A stretch of 33,301 nt of DNA from Hydrogenophaga sp. A37 (GCF_002001205.1 NZ_MUNZ01000143.1:1-33301); one strand, 5' to 3'; positions 1-9,799 are shown, numbered from the stretch's first letter. Notes: generated from the sequence alone by a model not told the origin. A program made the numbers and translations.

Positions 1-331
1 GCGCTGGGGCCTGGGCGGGTGCGGCCTTGCGCTCGGGCTCACCGATCACCAGCGACACGCCGCTCGCCTTGCCACCGGGGCCTTCGAGCGCGGCCTTGAT
101 TTTGGTGGCCGCTGCATGGGTGGCGGTCGAGGGGTCGCCGGCCGCCGCCGTTTCGTTGACCGGGGGTTTGGCGGCGCCGGTGGGTTGTTTGACGCCGGCG
201 TGCGCTGCAGCGACGGGGGCCACAGCGGTGCCGTTGGCGGCCGCGGGGACGGCGCTCGCCAGACCCAGCAAGACGGCCACGGCCAGGCGGGACAGCGGGG
301 CGGGCAGGCGGAGCGCGGAGGGCGTTTTCAT
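1..331 (-). CDS. Exported low-complexity protein, N-terminal part only
   Basis: The gene reads leftward and runs off the window edge, so only about 110 N-terminal residues are visible. It starts at the ATG complementary to 329-331 (MKTPSALRLP). A basic N-region, a hydrophobic core around residues 14-30 (LAVAVLLGLASAVPAAA) and an Ala-rich cleavage region form a credible Sec signal peptide, so the product is probably periplasmic or outer-membrane associated. After it comes an Ala/Pro/Thr/Gly-rich linker with no recognisable fold, ending near VSLVIGEPERKAAPAQ. It is divergent from ruvB with 134 bases between the start codons. The function cannot be told from the visible part. Composition and frame fit a real gene in GC-rich DNA, but a low-complexity stretch is weaker evidence than a domain would be. 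Confidence 0.6.
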   Translation of the reverse strand, partial: MKTPSALRLPAPLSRLAVAVLLGLASAVPAAANGTAVAPVAAAHAGVKQPTGAAKPPVNETAAAGDPSTATHAAATKIKAALEGPGGKASGVSLVIGEPERKAAPAQAPA

Positions 332-465
332 GGCGGGTGCAGGGGTCGGTGTGGGCGGTGTTGCCTTGTTATCGGCGGCGGTGGCCGTCGACTTGAGCAA
401 GCTGCCCTGGAATGCGGCCTGTATAGTCAACAACCGATCCGCTGAACCCAACCAACGCCCCTGCC

Positions 466-1524
<1,059 letters not shown>

Positions 1525-1525
1525 C

Positions 1526-2524
1526 GTGCCAAGGGGTTGGGACCACACCACCGGCATGCCGCCTGGCACCGAGGCGCTGTACCGGGCGGCGCTCGGGCCG
1601 GCCAGCGCCCGAACCTACCTGCCGGTCTTCACCCTGTTTGAAGCCTGCGGTCGCTCGGGAGCGGTCTGGAGCCAGCACGCGGCGGTGGGCAACTTGGCGT
1701 GGCTGGTGTACTGGCGCTTGTGGGACGCGGTGCTCGCTCAGGCCAGCCTGGCGGTCGCCGGCGCGGGCGCGCTGGGCTGGCTCTGGGCGCGCGCGGACGG
1801 TGTGCCGATGGGCGTTCGGGTCGGTCTGACGGCGACGTTCTGTGTGCTGTGGTGCGCGTTGCCCGGGCTGTGGGGTGTGGCCTGGCTGCACGGTGGCCTG
1901 CGCCAGCGCGCGAAGCTTGCTGTCGAGGAGGCCGAGACCTTCAAAGAGGCCCTGGAGCGGCTGGAGCGTTCGGAGAACGCGTGGCGCCTTCGGGGCTTGG
2001 GGGCCGCAGCGGCGGTGACCGTGGCGGTGGCGCTGCTGGCCGGGGTGGTGTGGCAACTGTGGCGGGCGCCCGTGGCAGCGGGCGAGCCCGCCAGCGCGGC
2101 GCCTCGGCCGGCACAGCCACCCGCCGCCAGTGCGGCCGCCGTGCTCGTGCCCGCCGCCACTCAGCCGGCGCTGCCCAAGCCCCAGCCCGAACCCGACCTC
2201 GAACCCGAACCCGAACCAGTGATCGTCCCGGTGGCGAACCCGGCCGCAGCGCCGGGGCCTGCCGCACCCGAGGCACCGGGCATCCGCCCCCGGGCCCGGG
2301 GCTTTGGGGTCAATGTCGGCATGTTCGCTGTGGCGGGCAATGCCGAGCGGGTGAAGGCGCGCCTGGCCGAGGCGGGTTTGCCCGTGCTGGACGATCCGGT
2401 CGAGTCGGCGCGAGGGCCGCTCACCCGCATTCGGGTGGGGCCGTTCGATCAATCCGAACAGGCCGAAGCGGCCGCCAAGACCGTTCGGGCGCTGGGCCTG
2501 GAGGCCCGGGTCTACGCACCGTGA
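1526..2524 (+). CDS. Membrane protein with DUF2628-like N-terminus and C-terminal SPOR domain
   Basis: The 332-residue protein has a short N-terminal region (about 17-70) resembling DUF2628 proteins, with YLPVF and WLVYWRLWDAVL. Two hydrophobic segments follow (about 71-88 and 98-121), then a charged helical stretch rich in Glu/Arg (125-152), a third membrane segment (157-178) and an Ala/Pro linker with repeated Pro-Glu (181-255). A SPOR domain closes the protein (about 258-332, FGVNVGMFAVAGNAERVKARL to LGLEARVYAP). SPOR domains bind denuded septal peptidoglycan glycans, so a periplasmic C-terminus and a link to cell division or the envelope are inferred. The start is GTG at 1526, directly after ruvB; an in-frame ATG at 1556 is an alternative. 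It probably shares the ruvB transcript. The precise role is unknown. Confidence 0.85.
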   Translation: MPRGWDHTTGMPPGTEALYRAALGPASARTYLPVFTLFEACGRSGAVWSQHAAVGNLAWLVYWRLWDAVLAQASLAVAGAGALGWLWARADGVPMGVRVGLTATFCVLWCALPGLWGVAWLHGGLRQRAKLAVEEAETFKEALERLERSENAWRLRGLGAAAAVTVAVALLAGVVWQLWRAPVAAGEPASAAPRPAQPPAASAAAVLVPAATQPALPKPQPEPDLEPEPEPVIVPVANPAAAPGPAAPEAPGIRPRARGFGVNVGMFAVAGNAERVKARLAEAGLPVLDDPVESARGPLTRIRVGPFDQSEQAEAAAKTVRALGLEARVYAP

Positions 2525-2609
2525 CGCGCGGTCCAACGGGCACACACAACCCCAGGAGGATGGAGGCGTCCCGCGCGTCCCGGCGCAGCGGACGGTTGGG
2601 GACGCCGCT

Positions 2610-3731
2610 GTGAGGGACGCTGATTTCCACCAGCGCCTGCACGCGCGCACCCCGTCCACCTGGGCGCTGTATGCGGTGATGGTGGTCAACGTCGGTGTGT
2701 GGCTGCTCAACCTGCTGCAAGGCGTGAACGCGATGCAGCCGAGCTCGGCCGAGCTGTTCGCCTGGGGCGCCAACTCGGCCACGGCGGTGGTGCGCGACGG
2801 CGAGTGGTGGCGCCTGCTCACCGCCACCGTGCTGCACGCCGGGGTGATGCACCTGGCGCTCAACATGGTCGCGCTGTGGGACGCCGGGCGCCAGGTCTGC
2901 CGCTGGTTCGGCAACGGGCAGTTCCTGCTGATCTACCTCGGATCGGCGCTCGCGGGCAGCGCGCTCAGTCTGCATTTTTCGGCGCAGCAGGCGGTGTCGG
3001 TGGGGGCGTCGGGCGCGGTGTTCGGCGTGCTGGGCGCGCTGACGACAGGGGTGTATCAGCACCGCGATCGAGTGCCCCGGGCAATGGCCACGCGCTTGCT
3101 GACCAGCCAAGGGCTCTTTGTGGTCTTCATGCTGGCTCAGGGCTTCACCCGGTCGGGCGTCGACAACGCGGCCCACGTCGGTGGTCTGGTGGCCGGCGTC
3201 GTCATCGCCTGGCTGCTGATCGAGGTGGTGGACGAGCGGGCCAGCCTTCTGCGGCGCGCCGGCCACCAGGTGCTGGCGGCGGTCGTGACCGCCTTGGCTG
3301 TGGGTGGTCTCGTGTGGTCCGCCCAGCCCGGGGTGGACCACCGCGAACTGTTCGGCAACCAGGCCATGCTGCGCGAGGTGTTGCCGCCGCTGCAGGCGGC
3401 CGAGAAGGCCCTGCAGCAGGACGCCCAGGCCCGGAAGGAAGGGCGTCTGCCGCACGACCGGTTTCTCGACGCGCTGGAGCAGCGCCACATCCCGGCCGTG
3501 CGCGGCGTGGTGCAGACCATGGACCGCGTGCGGCCGGTTCAACCGTTGCCGCTGCTGGACGACCTGAGGCACCGCAACGTGTACCTGCTGGAAATGATGG
3601 AGCTGGAACTGGGCATGGCGCGTGGCACGGTGGACCCGGCACAGGCGCAGCCGCGGATGGCCGAACTGTCGACGCTGCTCACGGCCGTGGACCAGCGGCT
3701 GAAAGACCGCAGCGCGGACAAGCCAAACTGA
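2610..3731 (+). CDS. Rhomboid family intramembrane serine protease
   Basis: Rhomboids cut transmembrane substrates inside the bilayer with a Ser-His dyad. Both partners are visible: Ser134 in VGASGAVFG and His189 in NAAHVGGLVAG. The family's HxxxxHxxxN pattern is present as HAGVMHLALN (76-85), where the Asn helps form the oxyanion hole. About six or seven membrane segments lie between residues 18 and 240. The C-terminal 130 residues are soluble, charged and predicted helical, with no family I recognise; this tail makes the protein (373 residues) longer than a minimal rhomboid core. The start is GTG at 2610, 85 bases after the SPOR gene, without a strong ribosome-binding site. It converges with the fusion gene on the other strand, with only 11 bases between the stop codons. 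The substrate is unknown. Confidence 0.9.
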   Translation: MRDADFHQRLHARTPSTWALYAVMVVNVGVWLLNLLQGVNAMQPSSAELFAWGANSATAVVRDGEWWRLLTATVLHAGVMHLALNMVALWDAGRQVCRWFGNGQFLLIYLGSALAGSALSLHFSAQQAVSVGASGAVFGVLGALTTGVYQHRDRVPRAMATRLLTSQGLFVVFMLAQGFTRSGVDNAAHVGGLVAGVVIAWLLIEVVDERASLLRRAGHQVLAAVVTALAVGGLVWSAQPGVDHRELFGNQAMLREVLPPLQAAEKALQQDAQARKEGRLPHDRFLDALEQRHIPAVRGVVQTMDRVRPVQPLPLLDDLRHRNVYLLEMMELELGMARGTVDPAQAQPRMAELSTLLTAVDQRLKDRSADKPN

Positions 3732-3742
3732 AGCCGAACGGA

Positions 3743-5470
3743 TCAGGCGGGTGTGGCGCTCCGTGTGCGCAGCAGGCCCATCACCATCAGGCACTGCGCG
3801 GCGCCGTAGCTGCCGAGCACCCAGAGCGCCGATGCGGGCAGGGGCGTCACGAATCGGTTGATCGCCAGCAGCGTGTCGCTCACCATGAAACACAGGGCGC
3901 CGGCGGCAACCAGGCACGACGGCCCGTCGCGCCACACGCTGGCGCGCCCCAGCGCCTGCGACGCCATCAGCGTGATCGCCAACACATAGACCGCCACCGG
4001 CAACCGCAACCCAGGCGGCAGCCCGCCGGCCCACAGCAGCGTGTACACCAGCGCCCCGAGCGCGCTCACGCCGGCCCAGACGCGGCGCCGGGGCAGCCAC
4101 GGAGCGTCCTGCCGGAAACACTGGGTGTAGGCGATGTGCGCCAGCAGGAAGGCCACCAGGCCGGGGATGAACAGGCCGTTGAGCATCAGGGCCACGTCGC
4201 CCGCGAGAGACGCCAGCAGCGCGGCCAGCAGCCAGGCGCTGCCCGAGGCGTCCGGCCGCGAGCGCCGATGCGCCACCACCAGTGCCAGCGCGATGCCCAT
4301 GGTCAGCGGCTTGAACACCCAGTGCAGCGTGGTCCAGCCCGTGGCCGCCGTGGCAGCAGAGAGGGCCGCGCATTCGATCAGCAGCAGCTCGCCCGCCGTG
4401 ATGCGCCCCTGCAGCAGCGCGCCCAGCGCCCACAGGCTCGCGAGCAGCACGCCGGCCCCGCTGGCGTTGTGCAGCAGGGGGTGGCTGTCGGCGTGCCAGA
4501 GGAACAGCGCCACGCCGCCCAGCAGCGCCGCGAACTGCAGCGCAGCAAACACCTGCACGGCGCGCCCGACCGGCGGGTCGAAGCGCTGCACGGCAGCGAT
4601 GTCAAAGGCCGCGACCGGGTGCTTCGCCGCCACGTCCGCCGCCCGCCAGCCCGGGGGCTTGAGCCAGGGGCGCAGCTTGTCGCCCCAGCGCGTCGCTCGC
4701 CCGCTGTCGCGAGCGAGCGCGGCGTAGACCTCCAGGTTGGCCCAGACCGGGTCCCAGCTCTGCAGCGGCTTGCGCGTGCCGTAGATGCTGGGCTCGCGCG
4801 GGTCTTCGGGTTCGAAGGTGCCGAACAGGTGGTCCCACAGCATCAGGATGCCGCCGTAGTTCTTGTCCACGTAACGATCGTTCACGCCGTGGTGCACGCG
4901 GTGGTTGGACGGCGAGGCGAACCAGCGGTCGAAGCGGCCCATGGAGCCGATCTGCTCGGTGTGGATCCAGAACTGATACAGCAAGTCGATCAGACCGACC
5001 ACCACGAACACCAGCGGCGGCACGCCGGCCAGCGCCATCGGCAGGTAGAACACCCAGCCCAGCAGCGGGTAGCTCACCGGCTGGCGCAGCGCGGTGGAAA
5101 GGTTGTAGTGCTGGCTCTGGTGGTGCACCACGTGCGCGGCCCAGAAGATGCCCACGGTGTGGCCCAGGCGGTGGTTCCAGTAATAGAGAAAGTCGTAGGC
5201 CAGCAGCGCCAGCAGCCAGCCCACGGGGGTGGTCCAGAAACCCGTGTCGGGCAGCAGGGCGGCGTGGGTGTACACGGCGGTGTAGATGCCCAGGCGCAGC
5301 AGCAAGGCAAACACCGCCGCGACCTGGCTCAGCATGCCCAGGCCGATGCTGGACACCGCGTCGGACAGCCGGTAGGTGTTGCGCCCGCGGCGCAGACCGA
5401 CGGCGAACTCGATCACGATGAGCAGAAGAAAGACCGGTGTGGCGAAGACGATGACCTGGCTGGGGCTCAT
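3743..5470 (-). CDS. Fatty acid hydroxylase (sterol desaturase family) fused to a YhhN/lysoplasmalogenase-like domain
   Basis: The 575-residue membrane protein has two parts. The N-terminal part (about 1-245) is a fatty acid hydroxylase superfamily domain with di-iron histidine boxes HRLGH (100-104), HVVHH (113-117) and HRVHH (190-194), plus His170. That superfamily includes bacterial sterol desaturase homologues and the animal alkylglycerol monooxygenase. After further membrane segments, residues about 383-570 look like YhhN/TMEM86, the lysoplasmalogenase family, with KPLTMGIALA, SLAGDVALML, FLLAHIAYTQ and GALCFMVSDTLLAINRF. The start ATG at 5470 is preceded by a good GGAGGG ribosome-binding site; an in-frame ATG 24 bases upstream lacks one. 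It is the last gene of a minus-strand unit, 61 bases after the D-threonine aldolase-like gene. An ether-lipid role is inferred from the pairing of domains, not shown. Confidence 0.88.
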   Translation of the reverse strand: MSPSQVIVFATPVFLLLIVIEFAVGLRRGRNTYRLSDAVSSIGLGMLSQVAAVFALLLRLGIYTAVYTHAALLPDTGFWTTPVGWLLALLAYDFLYYWNHRLGHTVGIFWAAHVVHHQSQHYNLSTALRQPVSYPLLGWVFYLPMALAGVPPLVFVVVGLIDLLYQFWIHTEQIGSMGRFDRWFASPSNHRVHHGVNDRYVDKNYGGILMLWDHLFGTFEPEDPREPSIYGTRKPLQSWDPVWANLEVYAALARDSGRATRWGDKLRPWLKPPGWRAADVAAKHPVAAFDIAAVQRFDPPVGRAVQVFAALQFAALLGGVALFLWHADSHPLLHNASGAGVLLASLWALGALLQGRITAGELLLIECAALSAATAATGWTTLHWVFKPLTMGIALALVVAHRRSRPDASGSAWLLAALLASLAGDVALMLNGLFIPGLVAFLLAHIAYTQCFRQDAPWLPRRRVWAGVSALGALVYTLLWAGGLPPGLRLPVAVYVLAITLMASQALGRASVWRDGPSCLVAAGALCFMVSDTLLAINRFVTPLPASALWVLGSYGAAQCLMVMGLLRTRSATPA

Positions 5471-5531
5471 TGGACCACCCTCCGCGCTTCGCACTTCGGG
5501 GCTGAGCGCCTTCGGAACGGCCGGGCGGCGC

Positions 5532-6695
5532 TCATGTCAAAGCGCCGCGCGTGTCAATGGTGATCAGGCGCTCGACATGGCCCTCCAACAACCCACCGCG
5601 CACGCCCACAAAAAAGTCGTGCAGGTTGACCGTGGGGTCGCAGTGGCCGGGGATCAGCCAGACCGTGTCGCCCAGCGCGGGCAGTGGGGTGCCGGGGGCG
5701 GCGGCGCGCAGCACGCCGTGTTCGTCACCGCCGTTGGCGAACACCAGACCGGTGGGGTGGGCGACCAACGGCAGGCCGCTGTCGATGGCGTGGCTCTTGT
5801 GGCCGGCGTCGCAGACCGCGTGGTCCGCGCTGCGGCTCATGACCTGCGACTTGACAAACAAAGCGTGCTCGAACACCGGCGCCGTCATGTCGGGCTCATT
5901 GCTCGCGTAGTCGGCGTCCATGAACAGGTAGGAGCCGGCCTGCAGCTCGCCCCAGAGCCCGCTGGCGGCTTCGTTGACCAGGCTGCCGGTGCCCGCGCCC
6001 GTGACCAGCGGGGCGACGAAGCCGTGCTGACGCAAGGTGTCCAGCGTCTGGTGCACGGCCAGTGCCGACGCGGCGATGGCCACCGTGCGCTCGGCCGCGC
6101 TGCGGCGGTGTTGTGCGCCGCCGTGGTAGGCCTGCAGGCCGGCCCAGCGCAGCACGGGGTGTTCGGCGATGAGGCGCACGAGCGCGAGCGCAGGGTGGCC
6201 CGGTGGCACGCCGCAGCGGCCCTGGCCGACGTCGATTTCGACGAACACGTCGATGGCCGCCGCCCCATGCGCGCCAGCGCCTTTCAGCGCCGCCGCGAGC
6301 CGCTCAATGCCCTCGGCGCTGTCCACCGCGATGGCGAAGCGGGCCTGCCGCTCGCGCACCGCCGCCGCCAGCCGCGCCAGCTTGGGCGGTGCGATCACTT
6401 CGTTGCTGATGAAGATGTCGCTCACGCCCTGTGCGGCGAGCCGCAGGGCCTCTTCGGTCTTCTGCACGCAGACACCGACCGCGCCGTGCGCCATCTGCAG
6501 CCGGGACAGCTCGGCGCTCTTGTGCAGCTTGGCGTGCGGCCGCAGGCGCAGCCCGCGCTCGCGCGCGAACGCGGCCATGCGCGCGAGGTTGCGCTCCATG
6601 GCATCAAGGTGAATCACCAGCGACGGCGTGTCGATGGTGCCCACGCTCTGGCCCACCCAGGCCTGCGCCTGGGCCCAGCGCTCAGAAGTTTTCAT
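5532..6695 (-). CDS. D-threonine aldolase-like PLP enzyme (DSD1 family)
   Basis: This is a fold-type III PLP enzyme with an alanine-racemase-like N-terminal barrel and a C-terminal metal-binding domain; 387 residues is normal for the family. RPHAKLHK holds the Schiff-base lysine at Lys56. Near the C-terminus PGHCDPTVNLHD gives a His351-x-Asp353 pair. As I recall the characterised enzymes, bacterial D-threonine aldolase binds its divalent metal with His-x-Asp, while eukaryotic D-serine dehydratase uses His-x-Cys, so cleavage of D-threonine or another D-3-hydroxyamino acid to glycine plus an aldehyde is the better guess. The start ATG at 6695 overlaps the stop of the upstream phosphatase as ATGA, which implies translational coupling. 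Substrate range is not provable from sequence; D-serine dehydratase activity is the alternative. Confidence 0.9.
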   Translation of the reverse strand: MKTSERWAQAQAWVGQSVGTIDTPSLVIHLDAMERNLARMAAFARERGLRLRPHAKLHKSAELSRLQMAHGAVGVCVQKTEEALRLAAQGVSDIFISNEVIAPPKLARLAAAVRERQARFAIAVDSAEGIERLAAALKGAGAHGAAAIDVFVEIDVGQGRCGVPPGHPALALVRLIAEHPVLRWAGLQAYHGGAQHRRSAAERTVAIAASALAVHQTLDTLRQHGFVAPLVTGAGTGSLVNEAASGLWGELQAGSYLFMDADYASNEPDMTAPVFEHALFVKSQVMSRSADHAVCDAGHKSHAIDSGLPLVAHPTGLVFANGGDEHGVLRAAAPGTPLPALGDTVWLIPGHCDPTVNLHDFFVGVRGGLLEGHVERLITIDTRGALT

Positions 6696-7330
6696 GCGGT
6701 GGTCTCGTCCAGCGATCCGTCTTGCAGGTGCGCGGTGTCGGCCCAACCCACCAGGCTCAGGCCCTCGGGCGACCAGAGCAGGCGGTTGACGGCGGTGTTG
6801 GAAAGGTCCCAGCTGCGGGGCGCCTGCAACTCCAGTCGGGTCGCGGCACGGTAGAGGATGTCGAGAACGCCGCCGTGCGCAACCAGCATCACCTGCTCGC
6901 CGGGGTGGCGCGAGGCCAGTGCTTCGACGGTGGCGACCACGCGCTCGCGCAACTGCAGCAGCGACTCACCGCCCGTGGGCGCGAAGTCGGGCACGCGCTT
7001 GCGCCATGACAAAGCGTCTTCGGGCCAGCGGGCTTCGAGCTCGGCCCAGGTCTGGCCCTCGAAGCGCCCGAAGCAGCGTTCGCGCAGGCCGGTGTGCGTG
7101 GCCACGGACTGGTCGCGCGTGCGGGCGACCGCCTGCGCGGTCTCCAGGGCGCGGCTCAGGTCGCTGGCGTAGAAGGCGGCGATGGGTTCGTCGCGCAGGG
7201 CCTGCGCGAGCAGCTCGGCCTGCCGGCGACCGCGCGCGTTGAGCGGAATGTCGGTGTGGCCCTGGATGCGGGTGTCGCGGTTCCATTCGGTTTCGCCGTG
7301 GCGCACGGCGAGGATGCGGGTGATGTGCAC
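6692..7330 (-). CDS. Histidine phosphatase family protein (phosphoglycerate mutase-like)
   Basis: A 212-residue member of the branch-2 histidine phosphatase (cofactor-independent PGM-like, GpmB/CobC type) superfamily. The catalytic RHG motif is RHGETEWN (10-17) with His11 as phospho-acceptor. Arg60 in DLSRALETA, Glu84 in LRERCFGRFEG and the second His (His152 in LVAHGG) complete the pocket. These proteins act as cytosolic phosphatases on small phosphometabolites; the substrate here is unknown. The start is ATG at 7330, divergent from the PAS histidine kinase with 111 bases between them. It is the first gene of the minus-strand unit that continues with the D-threonine aldolase-like enzyme (ATGA overlap). 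No cobalamin genes are nearby, so there is no support for an alpha-ribazole phosphatase role. Confidence 0.93.
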   Translation of the reverse strand: MHITRILAVRHGETEWNRDTRIQGHTDIPLNARGRRQAELLAQALRDEPIAAFYASDLSRALETAQAVARTRDQSVATHTGLRERCFGRFEGQTWAELEARWPEDALSWRKRVPDFAPTGGESLLQLRERVVATVEALASRHPGEQVMLVAHGGVLDILYRAATRLELQAPRSWDLSNTAVNRLLWSPEGLSLVGWADTAHLQDGSLDETTA

Positions 7331-7441
7331 AGAAAGAACCTGAAAAGTGGAGTGGGTTGGGCGTGCACTTTAGCCGCTCAACCCAGGTGTGACCACCCAA
7401 ACACACCGGCGCTGGCGTGGGGTTTCGCCCAAAATACGGCC

Positions 7442-9799
7442 ATGTCATCCCCCGAATCGGCTGCGTCGCCGAATTTCTTTTCGCTGTTCCAGTTCCTGCC
7501 CATCGGGGCCTACCGCAGCTCGCCCGATGGCGAGATGATCCGGGCCAATCCTGCCCTGGTGCAGATCAACGGGTACGGCAGCGAAGCCGAGCTGCTGGCC
7601 GGAGTGACCGACATCGCCAGCGAGTGGTACGTGGACCCGGGCCGGCGCGCCGAATTCCAGCGCCTGCTGGAGCGCGATGGTTTCGTGCGCGGCTTTGTCT
7701 CCGAGATCTGGCGCCACAAGACGCGCGAGCGCATCTGGATCAGCGAGAACGCCCATGGCGTGCGCGACGCCACCGGCAAGCTCCAGTACTACGAAGGCAC
7801 GGTGGAGGACATCAGCGCACAGGTGAAGGCGCGCGAGGAGCAAGCCCGCAGCGAGGAGCGCCTTCGCCTGCTGACCGCCCAGATTCCCGGCATGGTGTTC
7901 GTGGTGCACGTGCCCGACGGGGGCGAGCCGGCGTACCGCTTCGTCAGTGCCGGGGTGCTGCAGATCTACGGGCTCACGCCGGATGACGTGCTGCGCGACC
8001 CGAACGCGCTTTCGCGCTACCGCCACCCCGACGACGCGCTCCGGTTTGCCGAACACATCCACCGCATCCATGCCGGTCTGCCGGACATCGGGTTCGAGTA
8101 CCGCATCGTCCTGCCCGACGGCACCGAGCGCTGGCTGTACCGACGTTCGGATACGGTGGCGCACGAAGATGGGGGGCAGGTGCGGGTGGGGCTGCTGCTC
8201 GACATCACCGATCGCAAGCAGGCCGAAATCGCCCTGCGGGAGACCGAGGCACTGTGGAAGATCGCGCTCGACGGGGCAGGCGATGGCGTGTGGGACTGGA
8301 ACATCGCCACCGGCGAAGAGTACGTGTCGCCGCGGATCAAAGCGATGTATGGGTACGCCGAGGACGAGCTGCTGCAGCATGCGCAGGAACTCGACAGCCG
8401 CACCCATCCCGACGACGTGCCGCAGATGCAGGCCGACCGCCTGGCGCACTTCGAGGGCCGCACGCCGGTGTACCGCAACGAGCACCGCATCCGCTGCAAG
8501 GACGGCAGCTGGAAGTGGGTGCTCTCAAGGGGCACCGTGATGGCGCGCGACGAGCAAGGTCGGCCGCTGCGCATGGTGGGCACGCACACCGACATTTCCG
8601 AGCTCAAGGCCGCCGAGGCGCACCAGCGCGCGCTGGAAGTGCAGCTGCGCGAATCGCAAAAGATGGAGGCCATCGGCACCCTCGCCGGCGGTGTGGCGCA
8701 CGACTTCAACAACCTGCTGGCCGCCATCCTGGGCAATCTCGTGCTGGCGCGTGAAGACGTGGGGCCGGACCACATCGCCCAGGAGAGCCTGACCGAGATC
8801 AGCCACGCGGCGATCCGTGCGCGCCAACTGGTGCAGCAGATCCTGGCCTTCAGCCGACGCCAGACGCAGGAACTGCACCGGCAGCCACTCACACCGCTGG
8901 TGGAAGACGCGCTGCGCCTGCTGCGCTCGCTGTTGCCGGCGGGCGTGCGCCTGAACACGCGCCTGGGCGCGACCCCGATGCCGGTGCTGGCCGATGCCAC
9001 TCAGATTCAGCAGGTGCTCATGAACCTGTGCACCAACGCGTGGCAGGCCATGGGGCAGAAGCCGGGCGACATCACCGTTGCCTTGCGGGAGACCCCGGTG
9101 GACGCGGCCCTGGCCTTGAAGCTGGGCGGCATCGACCCGGGTGTTTACGTCTGTCTCAGCGTGGCCGACAACGGCCCGGGCATGAACACCGACACGCAGC
9201 GCCGCATCTTTGAACCTTTTTTCACCACCAAGGCGCTGGGCAGCGGCACCGGCCTGGGCTTGTCGGTGGTGCACGGCATCGTGAAGGCGCACCGGGGGGC
9301 GATTTCGGTGCACAGCGTGCCGGGTGAGGGCGCCCGCTTCGACGTGTACCTGCCGCTGGCCTCAAGCGCTGCCACGGCGCAGGATCCCCCCGTGCCAACA
9401 CCCGGCCCGGTGCCGGCGCCCGCTGTAGCCGGCCGCCACATCGTGTATGTGGACGACTACGAGGCACTGGTGTTCCTGGCGGGGCGCCTGCTGCGCAAGC
9501 ACGGTTACCGCGTGACCACTTTTTTGTCGGGCGAAGAAGCGCTGAACTGGTTTCGCGATTCGCAGGAGCCTGTCGATCTGCTGGTGACCGACCAGAACAT
9601 GCCGGGCATCAGTGGTGTCGAACTGGTGCGCGCGGTGCGCGGGTTGCGGCCCACACAGCGCATGGCCATCGTGTCAGGGCATGTGAGCGAACAACTGGTG
9701 AACGACGCCCATGCCCTGGGCGTGAGCGATGTGCTGGGCAAGCAGGACAGCATGGACGCGCTGGCCGAGTCGGTGCGGCAGCTGCTGGACCCCCAGTGA
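7442..9799 (+). CDS. Soluble hybrid sensor histidine kinase with three PAS domains and a C-terminal receiver
   Basis: The 785-residue protein has no membrane segment. In order it has PAS 1 (about 12-130), PAS 2 (about 140-262), PAS 3 (about 268-392), a dimerisation/H-box region with AHDFNN (His420), an ATPase domain and a receiver. The ATPase domain shows an N-box NLCTNAWQAM (528-537), G1 DNGPGM (576-581), an F-box FEPFFTTK and G2 GTGLGLS. An Ala/Pro linker leads to the receiver (about 665-783), with acidic pair Asp671/Asp672, phospho-acceptor Asp717 in TDQNMPG, Ser745 and Lys767. The GTLAGGVAHDFNN type of H-box is typical of kinases that sense through PAS domains. No DNA-binding output domain and no adjacent response regulator gene are present, so the partner is elsewhere. 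The ATG at 7442 is chosen because the upstream in-frame sequence overlaps the divergent promoter region and has no family similarity. Confidence 0.95.
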   Translation: MSSPESAASPNFFSLFQFLPIGAYRSSPDGEMIRANPALVQINGYGSEAELLAGVTDIASEWYVDPGRRAEFQRLLERDGFVRGFVSEIWRHKTRERIWISENAHGVRDATGKLQYYEGTVEDISAQVKAREEQARSEERLRLLTAQIPGMVFVVHVPDGGEPAYRFVSAGVLQIYGLTPDDVLRDPNALSRYRHPDDALRFAEHIHRIHAGLPDIGFEYRIVLPDGTERWLYRRSDTVAHEDGGQVRVGLLLDITDRKQAEIALRETEALWKIALDGAGDGVWDWNIATGEEYVSPRIKAMYGYAEDELLQHAQELDSRTHPDDVPQMQADRLAHFEGRTPVYRNEHRIRCKDGSWKWVLSRGTVMARDEQGRPLRMVGTHTDISELKAAEAHQRALEVQLRESQKMEAIGTLAGGVAHDFNNLLAAILGNLVLAREDVGPDHIAQESLTEISHAAIRARQLVQQILAFSRRQTQELHRQPLTPLVEDALRLLRSLLPAGVRLNTRLGATPMPVLADATQIQQVLMNLCTNAWQAMGQKPGDITVALRETPVDAALALKLGGIDPGVYVCLSVADNGPGMNTDTQRRIFEPFFTTKALGSGTGLGLSVVHGIVKAHRGAISVHSVPGEGARFDVYLPLASSAATAQDPPVPTPGPVPAPAVAGRHIVYVDDYEALVFLAGRLLRKHGYRVTTFLSGEEALNWFRDSQEPVDLLVTDQNMPGISGVELVRAVRGLRPTQRMAIVSGHVSEQLVNDAHALGVSDVLGKQDSMDALAESVRQLLDPQ

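Noticed and set aside
2699..5563. 954-codon open frame on the plus strand across the rhomboid and hydroxylase genes
   Set aside because: It spans two real genes of opposite orientation and its product is low complexity (Arg/Gly/Gln/His); a frame shadow of GC-rich DNA.
7094..7441. N-terminal extension of the PAS kinase
   Set aside because: It overlaps the divergent phosphatase gene antisense and has no PAS-like character; the ATG at 7442 gives a complete first PAS domain.
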